Positions 31,637-41,158 of a stretch of DNA of 64,000 bases are shown here, in pieces. Every line of letters starts with the position of its first letter. Position 1 is the stretch's first letter. The stretch is from Pantoea brenneri (GTDB lineage: Bacteria > Pseudomonadota > Gammaproteobacteria > Enterobacterales > Enterobacteriaceae). The position numbers were made by a program, and so were the translations under genes. The DNA lies in contig MIEI01000002.1 in the NCBI GenBank assembly GCA_002095305.1, forward strand, positions 62,001 through 126,000, in the 5' to 3' direction. The notes beneath the pieces are model-generated. The model made no database searches. It had not been told where the DNA came from and saw only the letters and a program-made list of their open reading frames with translations.

Positions 31637-31652
31637 TGTGACCGTCATCACT
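31637..31652. promoter_or_regulatory. Candidate CRP-cAMP site
   Basis: TGTGA-CCGTCA-TCACT matches the CRP half-sites with the correct six-base spacer. It lies about 120 bases before the isomerase-type gene. The rest of the roughly 320-base gap after the AcpT-like gene shows nothing else I can name. Confidence 0.5.
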
Positions 31653-31770
31653 TCACCCTGGCATGCTTTGCTCTATATCTTTGAACATAAGAATCGGTAT
31701 TGAACGTTTGTAAAGTTTGGATGAAAAGCGCTGAAGCTGGCGTCATAGCTAACGTCTTAAGGAGACGATG

Positions 31771-32610
31771 ATGGAAAAAATGAAGCTGGGCGTGAACAGC
31801 GCCATGTTCGATGGGCATCCGCCGGAAGTTGCCTTCCAGACCGTGCGTGCGGCGGGGTTCGCTTACATTGAGCTGGCTTACAATCAGGGTTATGTGGGCC
31901 AACTCGATCCGGCCCTGTTTGGTCAGGAGAATGCCGCCCGCATCAACGATCTTAAACAGCAGACGGGCCTGAAGATGCACGCGCTTGGCTGCACCATTAA
32001 CCTGGCCGCGCCGGATGCAGTGGAACAATTCCGGCTGCGGGTGGCCTTCGCCCGGCTGATTGGTGCTCGTTATCTCAATGCCTGCACTGCCCGACGCGAT
32101 AATCGTGCTGCGTTAATTGAAAACCTGCGGCAGATGGCACCGATTGCCGAAGAGGCTGGCTGCATTTTGTGTATCGAGAATGGAGGCGATCCGGATTATG
32201 ACGCCTTTGCCGTGGCTGAGGATGGCTTCGCGCTGCTGGAAGCGGTCAGCCATCCGGCAGTGGCATTTAACCTCGATCCCGGCAACATGGTATCGCTCTG
32301 CCCACAGCAGGATCCTATCGCCGAGGCGCTGACGATGCTGCCTGGTGCCCGGCATTGCCACATTAAAGATGTGATGCGGCTGAACGGGGAATACCATTTC
32401 CCGCCGATTGGAGAGGGTGAACTGAATTATGCGCCGCTGCTTCAGGCGCTGGCGGAAAATGAGATTCCGGCCAGCCTGGAGATCCCCCTGCGGATGCATC
32501 GCCAGCCCGATAGCTGGCCGCAGCGGGCTGACCAGCCGGTTGATCCGGCCATCAGCCTTGAGGTGTTAATTCGTTCGCGGCTGGCGCTGGAAAAAATGCT
32601 GGGCTGGTAA
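31771..32610 (+). CDS. Sugar phosphate isomerase/epimerase family TIM-barrel protein
   Basis: A 279-residue AP-endonuclease-2-type TIM barrel. Metal-ligand regions are visible as FAYIELAYN, ILCIENGGD, FNLDPGNM, HCHIKDV and SLEIPL near the end. Relatives isomerise or epimerise sugars and inositol derivatives, or dehydrate ketoacids. AAGGAG stands six bases before the second of two adjacent ATGs, which I chose. The substrate is unknown; a CRP-like site upstream would fit carbon catabolism. Confidence 0.75.
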   Translation: MEKMKLGVNSAMFDGHPPEVAFQTVRAAGFAYIELAYNQGYVGQLDPALFGQENAARINDLKQQTGLKMHALGCTINLAAPDAVEQFRLRVAFARLIGARYLNACTARRDNRAALIENLRQMAPIAEEAGCILCIENGGDPDYDAFAVAEDGFALLEAVSHPAVAFNLDPGNMVSLCPQQDPIAEALTMLPGARHCHIKDVMRLNGEYHFPPIGEGELNYAPLLQALAENEIPASLEIPLRMHRQPDSWPQRADQPVDPAISLEVLIRSRLALEKMLGW

Positions 32611-32831
32611 CCGCGTTGCCACTGACTTAACGGGTAATGGTCGGCTCATGATTTGCGCATCGGGGGATCTACCGCTGCGCCTTCAACGCTTCTCTTACTT
32701 TCCCGCGTTGAATGAACAAATTTTCGCCTGTCCTGGCGAGTGCTCCGTTTTGCCTGAAAAGAATGGCGACCCGCCGTTATGAGCGGCCGCAACTGCCGAA
32801 ATCGTCTATCACCGGTAAGCTGGAAACAACA

Positions 32832-33155
32832 TCAGATATAAAGATTAACCTGCTTTTTCTCTCTCTTAATTTTTTGAGCCTCAGCCGTGCTGCTCGCCTG
32901 TTTTTCCTGCTGATGTTTCCGGGTCATGTCACTCGACTTTTTATGCTCCAGCTCTAATAGCTGTGTCTGGAGCTGTCGAATCTGTGATTCGATCTTTTGC
33001 TGACGCTGTTTTTGTGAACTACCGGCCGTGCCGTTCTTTACGCTTATCAGCTCAGTCATCAATTTGTCGATATTGCGGGTGATGTGGTTGATTTGAGAGA
33101 GGGTTGTGCTACCAGAATTATCAGGGTTGAATGCGCCAGAGTTTATTGATGTCAT
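32832..33155 (-). CDS. Small FlxA-like coiled-coil protein
   Basis: A 107-residue hydrophilic protein, rich in Gln, Lys and Ser. A Ser/Asn-rich N-terminus is followed by helices with heptad character (ITRNIDKLMTELISV; QKIESQIRQLQTQLLELEHK). It resembles the FlxA-like family (E. coli FlxA is a small sigma-28-dependent protein of unknown function). No flagellar genes are nearby, and composition is AT-richer than its neighbours. Confidence 0.55.
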   Translation of the reverse strand: MTSINSGAFNPDNSGSTTLSQINHITRNIDKLMTELISVKNGTAGSSQKQRQQKIESQIRQLQTQLLELEHKKSSDMTRKHQQEKQASSTAEAQKIKREKKQVNLYI

Positions 33156-33463
33156 GGTTTTTCCTTGTTATGTCCTGAAGTAGATAACATATAAATTATC
33201 GGCACCGCAGCGAATAAGATAAAAAAATCATCTGGTTATTCGCGATGACTGGACGAAATGTTGATTGGATCACCGGGAGATTTCAGTCATAAACTGGTCC
33301 GGGCCCGACGCTTAGCGGCGCGCAGATCCGCGTCCGCGAAGAAGCAATATTCCGCAATCGGGATCGCGGCGATGCGCGATCGTACCGCAGAGGACCCTCC
33401 TCTTTACCGGGATGACAGACAGATGTGCTTTGATGCCACAGGTGCGCTATTGGCTATGTTCAT

Positions 33464-33482
33464 ATGTTTATTATTTAAACAT
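33464..33482. promoter_or_regulatory. Inverted repeat in the FlxA-like/MFS spacer
   Basis: ATGTTTA-TTATT-TAAACAT, perfect seven-base arms. It shares the AACAT/ATGTT theme with the palindrome at 33711, so both may be bound by the same regulator. Confidence 0.35.
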
Positions 33483-33619
33483 TTGTAATAAGCCTTTTCT
33501 GATGTTAATAAAGCAGGTCTTATTGTTTTTTGTCCGCCAGAAGCAAGCTCTGTTTTTTTATCTTTGATTATTAAAGGTAAATTATCATATCGCCATGGGC
33601 GACTCCCTGTTTTTCCCTT

Positions 33620-33626
33620 CTATACT
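33620..33626 (+). promoter_or_regulatory. Sigma-S-like -10 element
   Basis: CTATACT matches the preferred sigma-S -10 hexamer context. It lies about 145 bases before the MFS gene in an otherwise gene-free 615-base spacer. Possible promoter of the MFS-isomerase pair or of a small RNA; based on motif only. Confidence 0.3.
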
Positions 33627-33710
33627 AAAGCTAAATTTACTGAAGTGTGAGCTGCCGCAAATCTTTTCTCACAGGATCCGCTTTAATGTCTAAACATAAG
33701 ATATGTTAAT

Positions 33711-33722
33711 GAACATATGTTC
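33711..33722. promoter_or_regulatory. Perfect palindrome before the MFS gene, candidate operator
   Basis: GAACATATGTTC is a perfect twelve-base palindrome 48 bases before the MFS start codon. Further AACAT/ATGTT units lie nearby (TAAACATAAG, ATATGTTAAT). The regulator is not recognisable in the window. Confidence 0.4.
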
Positions 33723-33770
33723 AGTGTCCGGGATTTACCCGGCATCGCCACTGACAAGCGGGAGAAAGTT

Positions 33771-35090
33771 ATGCAAGCGTTACACCCTGATTCCGATGCC
33801 GCGTCCCAGCCTACCCGGGTTCGCTGGCGCATTTTCGCCGTGCTGTTTTTCCTGCTGGCGGTCAACCTGATGGACCGTATCACGCTCTCAATCGGTATTC
33901 CGTTCATCAAGGATGAGTTCCATCTGTCGCCTGCCATGCAGGGGCTGATTCTCAGCAGTTTTTTCTGGTCCTATGCGCTGTTACAGGTGCCAGGCGGCTG
34001 GGCGCTGGATCGCTTTGGCCCGCGTAAGGTGCTGACCTTCTCCAGCATACTGTGGGGCCTCAGCCAGATTGGACTGGCGCTGGCAACCGGTGGACTGTCG
34101 CTAATCTTTGCCCGCATCGCGCTGGGCGTGGCAGAAACGCCGATTTCGCCCTCTGGCGGCAAAATGAATGCCAGCTGGATGCCCAAATCGGAACGCGGAC
34201 GCGGCGCGGCCATCATGGATTGCGGCAGCCCGCTGGGTGTGGCGTTTGGCGGACTGATCATCGCCTACCTGATCGACATGCTCGACTCATGGCGGCTGGC
34301 GTTTATTGTCGCCGGTCTGTTCAGCATGTCGCTGGCGCTACTGGCGTGGTACAAGCTGCGCGATCGCCCGGAAGAGGACCCTCGGGTTAACGCCGCCGAA
34401 ATGGCGCTGATACGGCAGGGTCGTGACGACGGTGTGGCGCCGGATGCGCCGCCGCCCGCCGGTCCGGGCGTTGACTGGCGGTCGCTGTGTGGCCTGATGT
34501 TTGGCCGGGCCACCTGGGCGATGATCTACTTTGGCCTGATGACATGGGGACCCAGCTATCTGGCGCAGGCACGCGGCTTCGATTTGCGCTCCATCGGTAA
34601 TGCCACCTTTGTGATTTTTATGCTGGGTGCTGCCGGATCGCTGGGGGCCGGATTCGCCGTCGATGCGCTGGTGAAGCGCGGCTATCAGCACGGCACGGTG
34701 GTGAAAAGCCTGATTGCACTGTCGGGCGGCGTTACGCTGCTGATCTTCTTTGCGTTGCCGGACGTGGCGAATCCGATTACCGCAGTGGCGATGCTGTCGG
34801 TTGCCTCCTTCTTCCTGACCGGCGGCGGCAGTATCTACTGGAGTATCCCGGCGCTGATCGCCCATCCGGCGCGCGCTGGGCTGGTCGGCGGCTTTATGAA
34901 TATGGCCGGCAGCGTGGGCGGCATTCTGGTGCCGATTCTCGCCGGTCTGATCCTGCAACTCACCGGCGGATACGGCGGCGTACTGACCTTCTTTACCCTG
35001 TGCGCCGCGCTTTACGTAATTGGCACGCTGTTTATCCGTTTTGCGCCGCCGACCGCGCCGCTGCCGGCCGGCAGCACTCAAGTCAGCTAA
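33771..35090 (+). CDS. MFS transporter, anion:cation symporter (hexonate/tartronate type)
   Basis: A 439-residue twelve-helix carrier. The first helix carries NLMDRITLSIGIPF, followed by LLQVPGGWALDRFGPRKVL, the loop 2-3 signature of the ACS family that takes up galactonate, glucarate and related acids. The ATG at 33771 has GGGAG six bases upstream; the upstream in-frame ATG lies within the palindrome and lacks a ribosome site. It is followed after 52 bases by a hydroxypyruvate isomerase-type gene, suggesting a sugar-acid uptake and conversion pair. Confidence 0.85.
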   Translation: MQALHPDSDAASQPTRVRWRIFAVLFFLLAVNLMDRITLSIGIPFIKDEFHLSPAMQGLILSSFFWSYALLQVPGGWALDRFGPRKVLTFSSILWGLSQIGLALATGGLSLIFARIALGVAETPISPSGGKMNASWMPKSERGRGAAIMDCGSPLGVAFGGLIIAYLIDMLDSWRLAFIVAGLFSMSLALLAWYKLRDRPEEDPRVNAAEMALIRQGRDDGVAPDAPPPAGPGVDWRSLCGLMFGRATWAMIYFGLMTWGPSYLAQARGFDLRSIGNATFVIFMLGAAGSLGAGFAVDALVKRGYQHGTVVKSLIALSGGVTLLIFFALPDVANPITAVAMLSVASFFLTGGGSIYWSIPALIAHPARAGLVGGFMNMAGSVGGILVPILAGLILQLTGGYGGVLTFFTLCAALYVIGTLFIRFAPPTAPLPAGSTQVS

Positions 35091-35142
35091 CCGCACTCGC
35101 CTGGCGGCGAGGCTGCCGGGCGACATCTTATCAGGAGAGAAT

Positions 35143-35919
35143 ATGCTTCGTTTCGCCGCTAATCTGACCATGCTCTATACCGAATATCCGTTTTATGAAC
35201 GCTTCGACCGCGCCGCTGAGGCCGGATTTCAGGCGGTTGAATTTTTCTTCCCCTATGGCCTGGAGAGCGCCGATATCCAGCAGGCGCTGGATCGCAACCA
35301 GCAGCAGCTGGTGCTGTTTAACATGCCGCTGGGTGACTGGGATGCAGGTGACCGCGGATTCGCGGCGCAACCGGCGCGGCGTGATGAGTTCCGCCGGGCT
35401 ATCGATCAGGCGGTGAGCTATGGTCAGCAGCTGAAACCGCCGCGCATTAACTGTCCGTCAGGACCGGCCGCCGGTCAGGGCGATCCGCTGCCAACCCTGC
35501 GTGAAAACTTTGCTCTGGCCGCCAGCGCGCTCAAGGCGCACGACATTCAGCTGGTGCTGGAGCCGATCAATCACGGCGACGTGCCCGGCGCGGTGATCTC
35601 CGGGGTGGAGCAGGCAGTGCGGCTGTTTGACCAGATCGACAGCGACAACCTGGCGGTGCAGTACGATCTCTGGCATTCACTGCGTGCCGGTGAAGATCCC
35701 TATCAGGTGCTGCCCGCCTTTATTGACCGTATTGCACATATCCAGATTGCGGACGTGCCTGGCCGTCACCAGCCCGGCAGCGGCGAGGTCGATTTCGAGC
35801 GGCTGTTTACCCTGCTGGATAATCTCAACTATCCCGGCTGGGTCAGCCTTGAGTTTCATCCACAGGGCGCAACGGATGCCAGCTTTGCCCACCTGCGTCA
35901 GCTCGGGGTGTTGAAATAA
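35143..35919 (+). CDS. Hydroxypyruvate isomerase / 2-oxo-tetronate isomerase family protein
   Basis: A 258-residue TIM barrel of the Hyi/OtnI family: MLRFAANLTMLYTEYPF, FQAVEFFFPYGLE, LFNMPLGDWDAGDRGFA, LVLEPINHGDVPG, VQYDLWHSLR, HIQIADVPGR, GEVDFERLF and SLEFHPQG. Hyi converts hydroxypyruvate to tartronate semialdehyde; OtnI acts on 2-oxo-tetronates. CAGGAGAG precedes the ATG. Pairing with a sugar-acid carrier supports a small acid-sugar pathway, but kinase and aldolase partners are not adjacent. Confidence 0.8.
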   Translation: MLRFAANLTMLYTEYPFYERFDRAAEAGFQAVEFFFPYGLESADIQQALDRNQQQLVLFNMPLGDWDAGDRGFAAQPARRDEFRRAIDQAVSYGQQLKPPRINCPSGPAAGQGDPLPTLRENFALAASALKAHDIQLVLEPINHGDVPGAVISGVEQAVRLFDQIDSDNLAVQYDLWHSLRAGEDPYQVLPAFIDRIAHIQIADVPGRHQPGSGEVDFERLFTLLDNLNYPGWVSLEFHPQGATDASFAHLRQLGVLK

Positions 35920-35922
35920 AAA

Positions 35923-35949
35923 AGGCCGCTACCCTGACGGGAGCGGCCT
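35923..35949 (-). terminator. Terminator between the isomerase gene and adeP
   Basis: AGGCCGCT and AGCGGCCT are inverted around an eleven-base loop. On the minus strand a TTTTTTATTTC tract follows, so it mainly ends adeP; it may also stop the plus-strand isomerase transcript. Confidence 0.8.
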
Positions 35950-35968
35950 GATGCAGTTATCGCAGCAT

Positions 35969-37281
35969 TTAGTGTGCGTCGATAAACACAATCTTCAGCA
36001 CGAACATCAGCGCGACAATCACCACGCAAGGCTGATTTCACGCCAGCGGCCGGTGCCGAGCTTCATCACGCAGTAAGCGATAAAGCCCAGCGCAATCCCT
36101 TCGGTGATTGAGAAGCTGAACGGCATCATCGCGGCGGTGACAAAGGCGGGCACCGATTCGGTCAAATCATCCCAGCGCACGCGCGACAGGCTGGCGGTCA
36201 TCAGTACGCCGACATAAATCAGCGCCCCGGCAGCGGCGTAGCCTGGCACCATCGCCGCCAGCGGTGACAGGAACATCACCAGCAAAAACAGCACGCCGGT
36301 TACCACCGCCATCAGTCCGGTACGGCCACCAATCGCCACGCCCGAGCTACTTTCAATGTAGGCGGTGACCGAGGAGGTGCCCGCCAGCGCGCCACTGACC
36401 GAGCTGATGCTGTCAACATACAGCGCCTGCTGCATGCGCGGGAAGGTGCCGGTTTCATCGGTCAGTCCGGCTTTGTCAGTTACGCCGATCAGCGTGCCCG
36501 ACGAGTCGAACAGATTGACCAGCATAAAGGAGAAAATCACGCCTGCCATGCCGATGTTAAAGGCGCCTTTGATATCGACCTGACCGACCACCGAACTGAT
36601 GGCTGGCGGGGCAGAAAACAGGCCAACGAACTTCACGTCGCCCAGCATCCAGCCAATCGCCGTGGTCACTACCATCGAAATCAATACTGCTGCATGGATA
36701 TTACGTGACGCCAGAATAGCGATGATAAAGAAACCCAGCGCGCCCAGCAGCACGCTGTGCGAAGTCAGATTCCCTACCGCCACCAGCGTATCGGGATTCG
36801 GCACAATGATGCCGGCATTTTTCAGCCCCATCATAGCGATAAACAGGCCAATCCCGGCGGTGATGCCGACGCGCAGGCTGAGCGGGATGTTGGCAATCAT
36901 CCAGTAGCGCACCCGCAGCAGCGTCAGGATCAGCAGACCGACGGCGCCCCAGAAGATCGCCCCCATACCGACCTGCCACGAATAACCCATTGCGCCGACC
37001 ACCACAAAGGCGAAAAAGGCATTCAGTCCCATTGCCGGGGCCAGTGCGACCGGCAGATTGGCAAACAGTCCCATCAGAATACTGCCGAAGGCGGCAATCA
37101 GGCAGGTGGTGACAAACACCGCCTGGGTATCCATACCGGCCACGCCGAGGATCTGCGGGTTCACAAAGACGATGTAGACCATCGTAAGAAAGGTGGTCAT
37201 ACCCGCGATCACTTCGGTGCGCACCGTGGTGCCATGTTCCTGCAGCTTGAAGATGCGCTGCAAAAGGCCTTGCTTGCTCAT
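35969..37281 (-). CDS. adeP: Adenine permease (one frame break near the C-terminus)
   Basis: About 437 residues, inner-membrane proton-coupled adenine transporter of the AzgA-like NCS2 family. Long stretches match E. coli AdeP: EHGTTVRTEVIAGMTTFLT, VALAPAMGLNAFFAFVVVGA, FDSSGTLIGVTDKAGL, GTSSVTAYIESSSGVAIGGRTG. The literal frame stops at ISLAW, but one base added near 36028 gives ISLCVVIVALMFVLKIVFIDAH and a stop at 35969, the AdeP ending. The ATG at 37281 is used; 37290 is also possible. It is divergent from yieH as in E. coli. Confidence 0.88.
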
Positions 37282-37432
37282 GCCATCCATCCAGAAGAAA
37301 AATTCATCGGCGCGTATCCTGGCGATTTTGCCAGGCCAATACAATGATTTTTCGCAACCGATTGCCACTCTCGCAATCTGCGCTCAGTACGGTAGAGTGA
37401 GGGACTCCCACAAAATCAAAGGATAGAGTCTG

Positions 37433-38092
37433 ATGTCAGTAGAATGCGTCTTTTTCGATTGCGATGGCACGCTGGTGGACAGCGAACTGCTCTGCACCCA
37501 GGCCTACGTCAATACTTTCGCCCGCTATGGCATCGACCTGTCGCTGCAGCAGATGTTTGAGCAGTATAAAGGCGTCAAATTGTACGACATCATCCGCGAC
37601 GTCGGTGAGGCGCATCAGCAATCGTTGCCGATGGAAGAGGTGGAAACCGCCTACCGCGCCGAGGTGGCGCAGTTGTTTGATCAGCACCTGCAGCCGATCG
37701 ACGGTGCCAAAGCGCTGGTTGAACAGATAAAAGTGCCGATGTGCGTGGTATCGAACGGAACGGTGAAGAAGATGCAGCACTCGCTGGGCTTAACCGGCAT
37801 GCTGCCGCTGTTTGCTGACCACCTCTACAGCGGTTATGACATTCTGCACTGGAAGCCCGATCCGGAACTGATGTACCACGCTGCCGAGCAGATGCAGGTC
37901 GCGATTGAGCGCTGCATTCTGGTGGATGATTCTGAAGCGGGCGCGCGGGCCGGCATTGCCGCCGGTATTCCGGTGTTCTACTACTGCGCCGATGCGCATA
38001 ATCCGGAACTGGATCATCCGCTGGTCACGCGATTCGACAACATGGCGGACCTGCCCGCGCTGTGGCGCGCCCGCGGCTGGGATCTGGTGTAA
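37433..38092 (+). CDS. yieH: 6-phosphogluconate phosphatase (HAD)
   Basis: A 219-residue HAD phosphatase with the beta-phosphoglucomutase-type helical cap. Motif I FFDCDGTLVDSE, motif II VVSNGT, Lys in HWKPDPELM and motif IV LVDDSEAGARAGIAAG are clear. Colinear with E. coli YieH, which dephosphorylates 6-phosphogluconate. Divergent from adeP, as in E. coli. Confidence 0.9.
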   Translation: MSVECVFFDCDGTLVDSELLCTQAYVNTFARYGIDLSLQQMFEQYKGVKLYDIIRDVGEAHQQSLPMEEVETAYRAEVAQLFDQHLQPIDGAKALVEQIKVPMCVVSNGTVKKMQHSLGLTGMLPLFADHLYSGYDILHWKPDPELMYHAAEQMQVAIERCILVDDSEAGARAGIAAGIPVFYYCADAHNPELDHPLVTRFDNMADLPALWRARGWDLV

Positions 38093-38105
38093 TCCAGGCC
38101 AGCCG

Positions 38106-39038
38106 ATGAAACAGACCGTCTGGTTTTTAACCCTGCCTGGAGTGATGGCGCTCGATCTGACTGGCCCGGCGGAGGCGCTTAAGCTGGCGGGCGATCGCTT
38201 TGTGCTGCGCTACATTGGACCGCAACCGCAGGTGATCTGCTCCACCGGGATGACCATCGGCGGGATTGAGCCGTTACCAGCAGGTTTGCCTGCCGACAGC
38301 CTGCTGGTGGTGCCTGGTGTTTATGACTCGCGGATCTGTTACGCCACGCCCGAAGCGCAACAGGCGCGCCAGTGGCTGAAGCAGCAGCAGGCAGCACTGC
38401 ATTCACAGGCCCTGATGCTGGTCTGCGTCTGTTCCGGTGCGCTGCTGGCCGCGCAAGCGGGGTTGCTGGATGGCATTCGCTGCACTACCCATCATGAGGT
38501 CATCGATCGGCTGAAAGCGGCTGCGCCGCAGGCACTGGTGCATGAAAATCGGGTGTTTGTCGGGCATGACAATATCTGGACCAGCGCCGGCATTACGGCG
38601 GGCATCGATCTGGCGCTGCATCTGATTAATCAGCTGTGTGATACGCCGACCGCGCTGGCGGTGGCACGTGAAATGGTGGTGTGGTTCCGCCGCGCCGGTG
38701 ACGATCCGCAGCTTTCACCCTGGCTGCGTTATCGTAACCATCTGCACCCGGCGGTTCATCGGGCGCAGGATGCGATGATTGCCCATCCCGAGTACAGCTG
38801 GTCGCTGACCGAGCTGGCAGCACGGGCGCACGTCAGCAGTCGGCATCTGGCGCGGCTGTTCCGTCAGCATCTGGGCATCAGCGTGCGCGAATACCATGAA
38901 CAGCTGCGGGTCAGCATTGCGCGCCAGCATCAGCAGCAGGGCAAATCAGCCGAGAAAGCGGCGCTGGCGGCCGGGTTCTCCTCGGCGCGCCAGCTGCGTC
39001 GCGCCTGTCAGCGTGACGCCGATCAGCTGACGAAGTGA
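38106..39038 (+). CDS. GlxA-family transcriptional regulator (DJ-1/PfpI + AraC helix-turn-helix)
   Basis: A 310-residue regulator. An N-terminal class I glutamine amidotransferase-like DJ-1 fold (LDLTGPAEAL, VCVCSGALLAAQAGLLDG with the nucleophile-elbow Cys, THHEVIDRL, TSAGITAGIDLALHLI) precedes a C-terminal AraC domain (ELAARAHVSSRHLARLFRQHLG, ...AGFSSARQLRRAC). Members sense small nitrogen compounds. It starts 13 bases after yieH and its 3' end overlaps convergent wecH by 16 bases. The target is unknown. Confidence 0.85.
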   Translation: MKQTVWFLTLPGVMALDLTGPAEALKLAGDRFVLRYIGPQPQVICSTGMTIGGIEPLPAGLPADSLLVVPGVYDSRICYATPEAQQARQWLKQQQAALHSQALMLVCVCSGALLAAQAGLLDGIRCTTHHEVIDRLKAAAPQALVHENRVFVGHDNIWTSAGITAGIDLALHLINQLCDTPTALAVAREMVVWFRRAGDDPQLSPWLRYRNHLHPAVHRAQDAMIAHPEYSWSLTELAARAHVSSRHLARLFRQHLGISVREYHEQLRVSIARQHQQQGKSAEKAALAAGFSSARQLRRACQRDADQLTK

Positions 39039-40017
39039 CGTTTATCAACGCGTTTAAGCGCCATCGCCAGTAGCAGGCTTCCGCCCAGCGTCACCCCGAA
39101 TACCCACGGCAGATCGAACCACGGACGCGACATATCGTCGTAGTGATGGGTACGCAGATAGTGGATAAACAGCGCGTGAAAACCGTAGATCGGCAGAGAG
39201 TAGCGCGCAATCAGCGATAAACCCGGCAGCGCGCGCTGGTTAAGGCATTTTTAAACACCAGCAGTAAGCTGATCGCTGCGATAAAGACCAGCGGTCCGCA
39301 GTAGAGATACCAGGTGTCGTTAAACGCGCCATTGTCCCGTAACGCCTGCTTTGTCCCGAGCGCAATGCCAATCACACAGGCGATAAACACCCCGCTAGCA
39401 GCGGGTGTCAGCCCGCGTTTTTCTGTCTCCATGGTGCCGATAGCCCGTCCTAACAGCGCATACAGCAGGTAGTAGATGCTGTCGCCGCTGACATAGAGAT
39501 TGACCGGCAGGAAGTGAAACGGCCCCAGCGACTGACTGACGGTGTTCGGATTGGCCAGCACCGCCAGCACCAGCACCAGCAGCGCCACATAGCGCGCCTG
39601 TACCGACTTCACCTGAATCAGCGGCGACATCAGATAGATACCGATCAGCGCGAAGAAAAACCACAGGTGATAAAACACCGGTTTTTGCAGCATTTTCAGG
39701 ATCGATCGGCCTTCACTGATCGGCGTCAGCCAGGTGATATACGCCAGTGATACCGCGCTGTAGAACAGCAGACACAGCACCAGCCGGATCATATGACGCG
39801 GCTGGGCGCTGCGTTCGCCGAAAAACAGGTAGCCGGAGATCATGAAAAACAGCGGCACGCAGACTCGCGAGGCGGAGTTCAGCAGATTGGCGACGTCCCA
39901 CGACGTGCCGGTGACCGCCATCGGCCCGGTGATATACCAGGTCGTGGTGTGGATCACGATCACCATCAGGCAGGCAACCGCGCGTAAATTATCGATCCAG
40001 TAAATCTTCTGCGGCAT
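39023..40017 (-). CDS. wecH: O-acetyltransferase WecH (one frame break)
   Basis: A polytopic acyltransferase-3 family protein, 331 residues once repaired, the same as E. coli WecH, which O-acetylates enterobacterial common antigen. IYWIDNLRAVACLMVIVIHTTTWY with the catalytic His, SASRVCVPLFFMISGYLFFGERSAQPRH and WFFFALIGIYLMSPL are conserved. The frame is lost near 39230; one C restores KNALTSARLPGLSLIARYSLPIYGFHALFIH and the ending KRVDKRHFVS. It lies next to glyQ as in E. coli. Confidence 0.87.
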
Positions 40018-40237
40018 GGCGTCCTCTTGCGCATAACGTCCGTGCGGAGAAGGGTAGCCAGGCGCGGCGGTGGCAACAACCTTTGCCGGCAGGATTCGGA
40101 GCCCTCTGTATGGCAGCAAAAGGACGCGACAACCAAACCGCGCCGCAACCGTACAGGATTTCCGGCTGCACATCGCGCGGTCAAAGGGTATACTGTCGCA
40201 CTCTTTTTTCATCTAGCCAATCGCGTGCAAATTCAAC

Positions 40238-41149
40238 ATGCAAAAGTTTGATACCAAGACCTTTCAGGGCCTGATCCTGACCTTGCAGGATTACTGGGCA
40301 CGTCAGGGCTGCACCATTGTTCAACCGCTGGACATGGAAGTAGGCGCTGGCACTTCGCACCCAATGACCTGCCTGCGCGCACTCGGCCCGGAGCCGATCG
40401 CCGCAGCTTACGTGCAGCCGTCACGCCGTCCGACCGATGGTCGCTACGGTGAAAACCCGAACCGCTTACAGCACTATTACCAGTTTCAGGTGATCATCAA
40501 ACCGTCACCGGACAACATTCAGGAGTTGTATCTCGGGTCGCTGAAAGAGCTGGGTATGGACCCGACGGTGCATGACATTCGCTTCGTGGAAGATAACTGG
40601 GAAAACCCAACGCTGGGTGCCTGGGGACTGGGCTGGGAAGTGTGGCTCAATGGCATGGAGGTGACGCAGTTCACTTACTTCCAGCAGGTGGGCGGCCTGG
40701 AATGTAAACCGGTGACCGGTGAAATCACCTACGGTCTCGAACGTCTGGCGATGTATATCCAGGGCGTCGACAGTGTCTACGATCTGGTGTGGAGCGACGG
40801 GCCGCTGGGTAAAACCACCTACGGCGACGTGTTCCATCAGAACGAAGTGGAGCAATCCACCTATAACTTCGAATACGCCGACGTGGATTTCCTCTTTACC
40901 TGCTTCGAGCAGTACGAGAAAGAGGCGCAGCACCTGCTGGCGCTGGAAAAACCGCTGCCGTTGCCCGCCTATGAACGCATTCTGAAAGCGGCACACAGCT
41001 TCAACCTGCTGGATGCGCGTAAGGCGATCTCGGTCACCGAGCGTCAGCGCTATATTCTGCGTATCCGCACCCTGACGAAAGCCGTGGCTGAAGCTTACTA
41101 CGCCTCTCGCGAGGCACTGGGCTTCCCGATGTGCAATAACAAAAAGTAA
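40238..41149 (+). CDS. glyQ: Glycyl-tRNA synthetase alpha subunit
   Basis: A 303-residue class II aminoacyl-tRNA synthetase subunit that activates glycine in the alpha2beta2 enzyme. The sequence from [36 protein letters not shown] through [19 protein letters not shown] to the C-terminal [20 protein letters not shown] is typical. glyS starts nine bases after the stop. Confidence 0.98.
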   Translation: MQKFDTKTFQGLILTLQDYWARQGCTIVQPLDMEVGAGTSHPMTCLRALGPEPIAAAYVQPSRRPTDGRYGENPNRLQHYYQFQVIIKPSPDNIQELYLGSLKELGMDPTVHDIRFVEDNWENPTLGAWGLGWEVWLNGMEVTQFTYFQQVGGLECKPVTGEITYGLERLAMYIQGVDSVYDLVWSDGPLGKTTYGDVFHQNEVEQSTYNFEYADVDFLFTCFEQYEKEAQHLLALEKPLPLPAYERILKAAHSFNLLDARKAISVTERQRYILRIRTLTKAVAEAYYASREALGFPMCNNKK

Positions 41150-41158
41150 GAGGCAGCC

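Noticed and set aside
33258-33488. A 76-codon open frame in the spacer before the MFS gene
   Set aside because: No ribosome site, mixed composition and no recognisable motif; it overlaps a likely regulatory inverted repeat.
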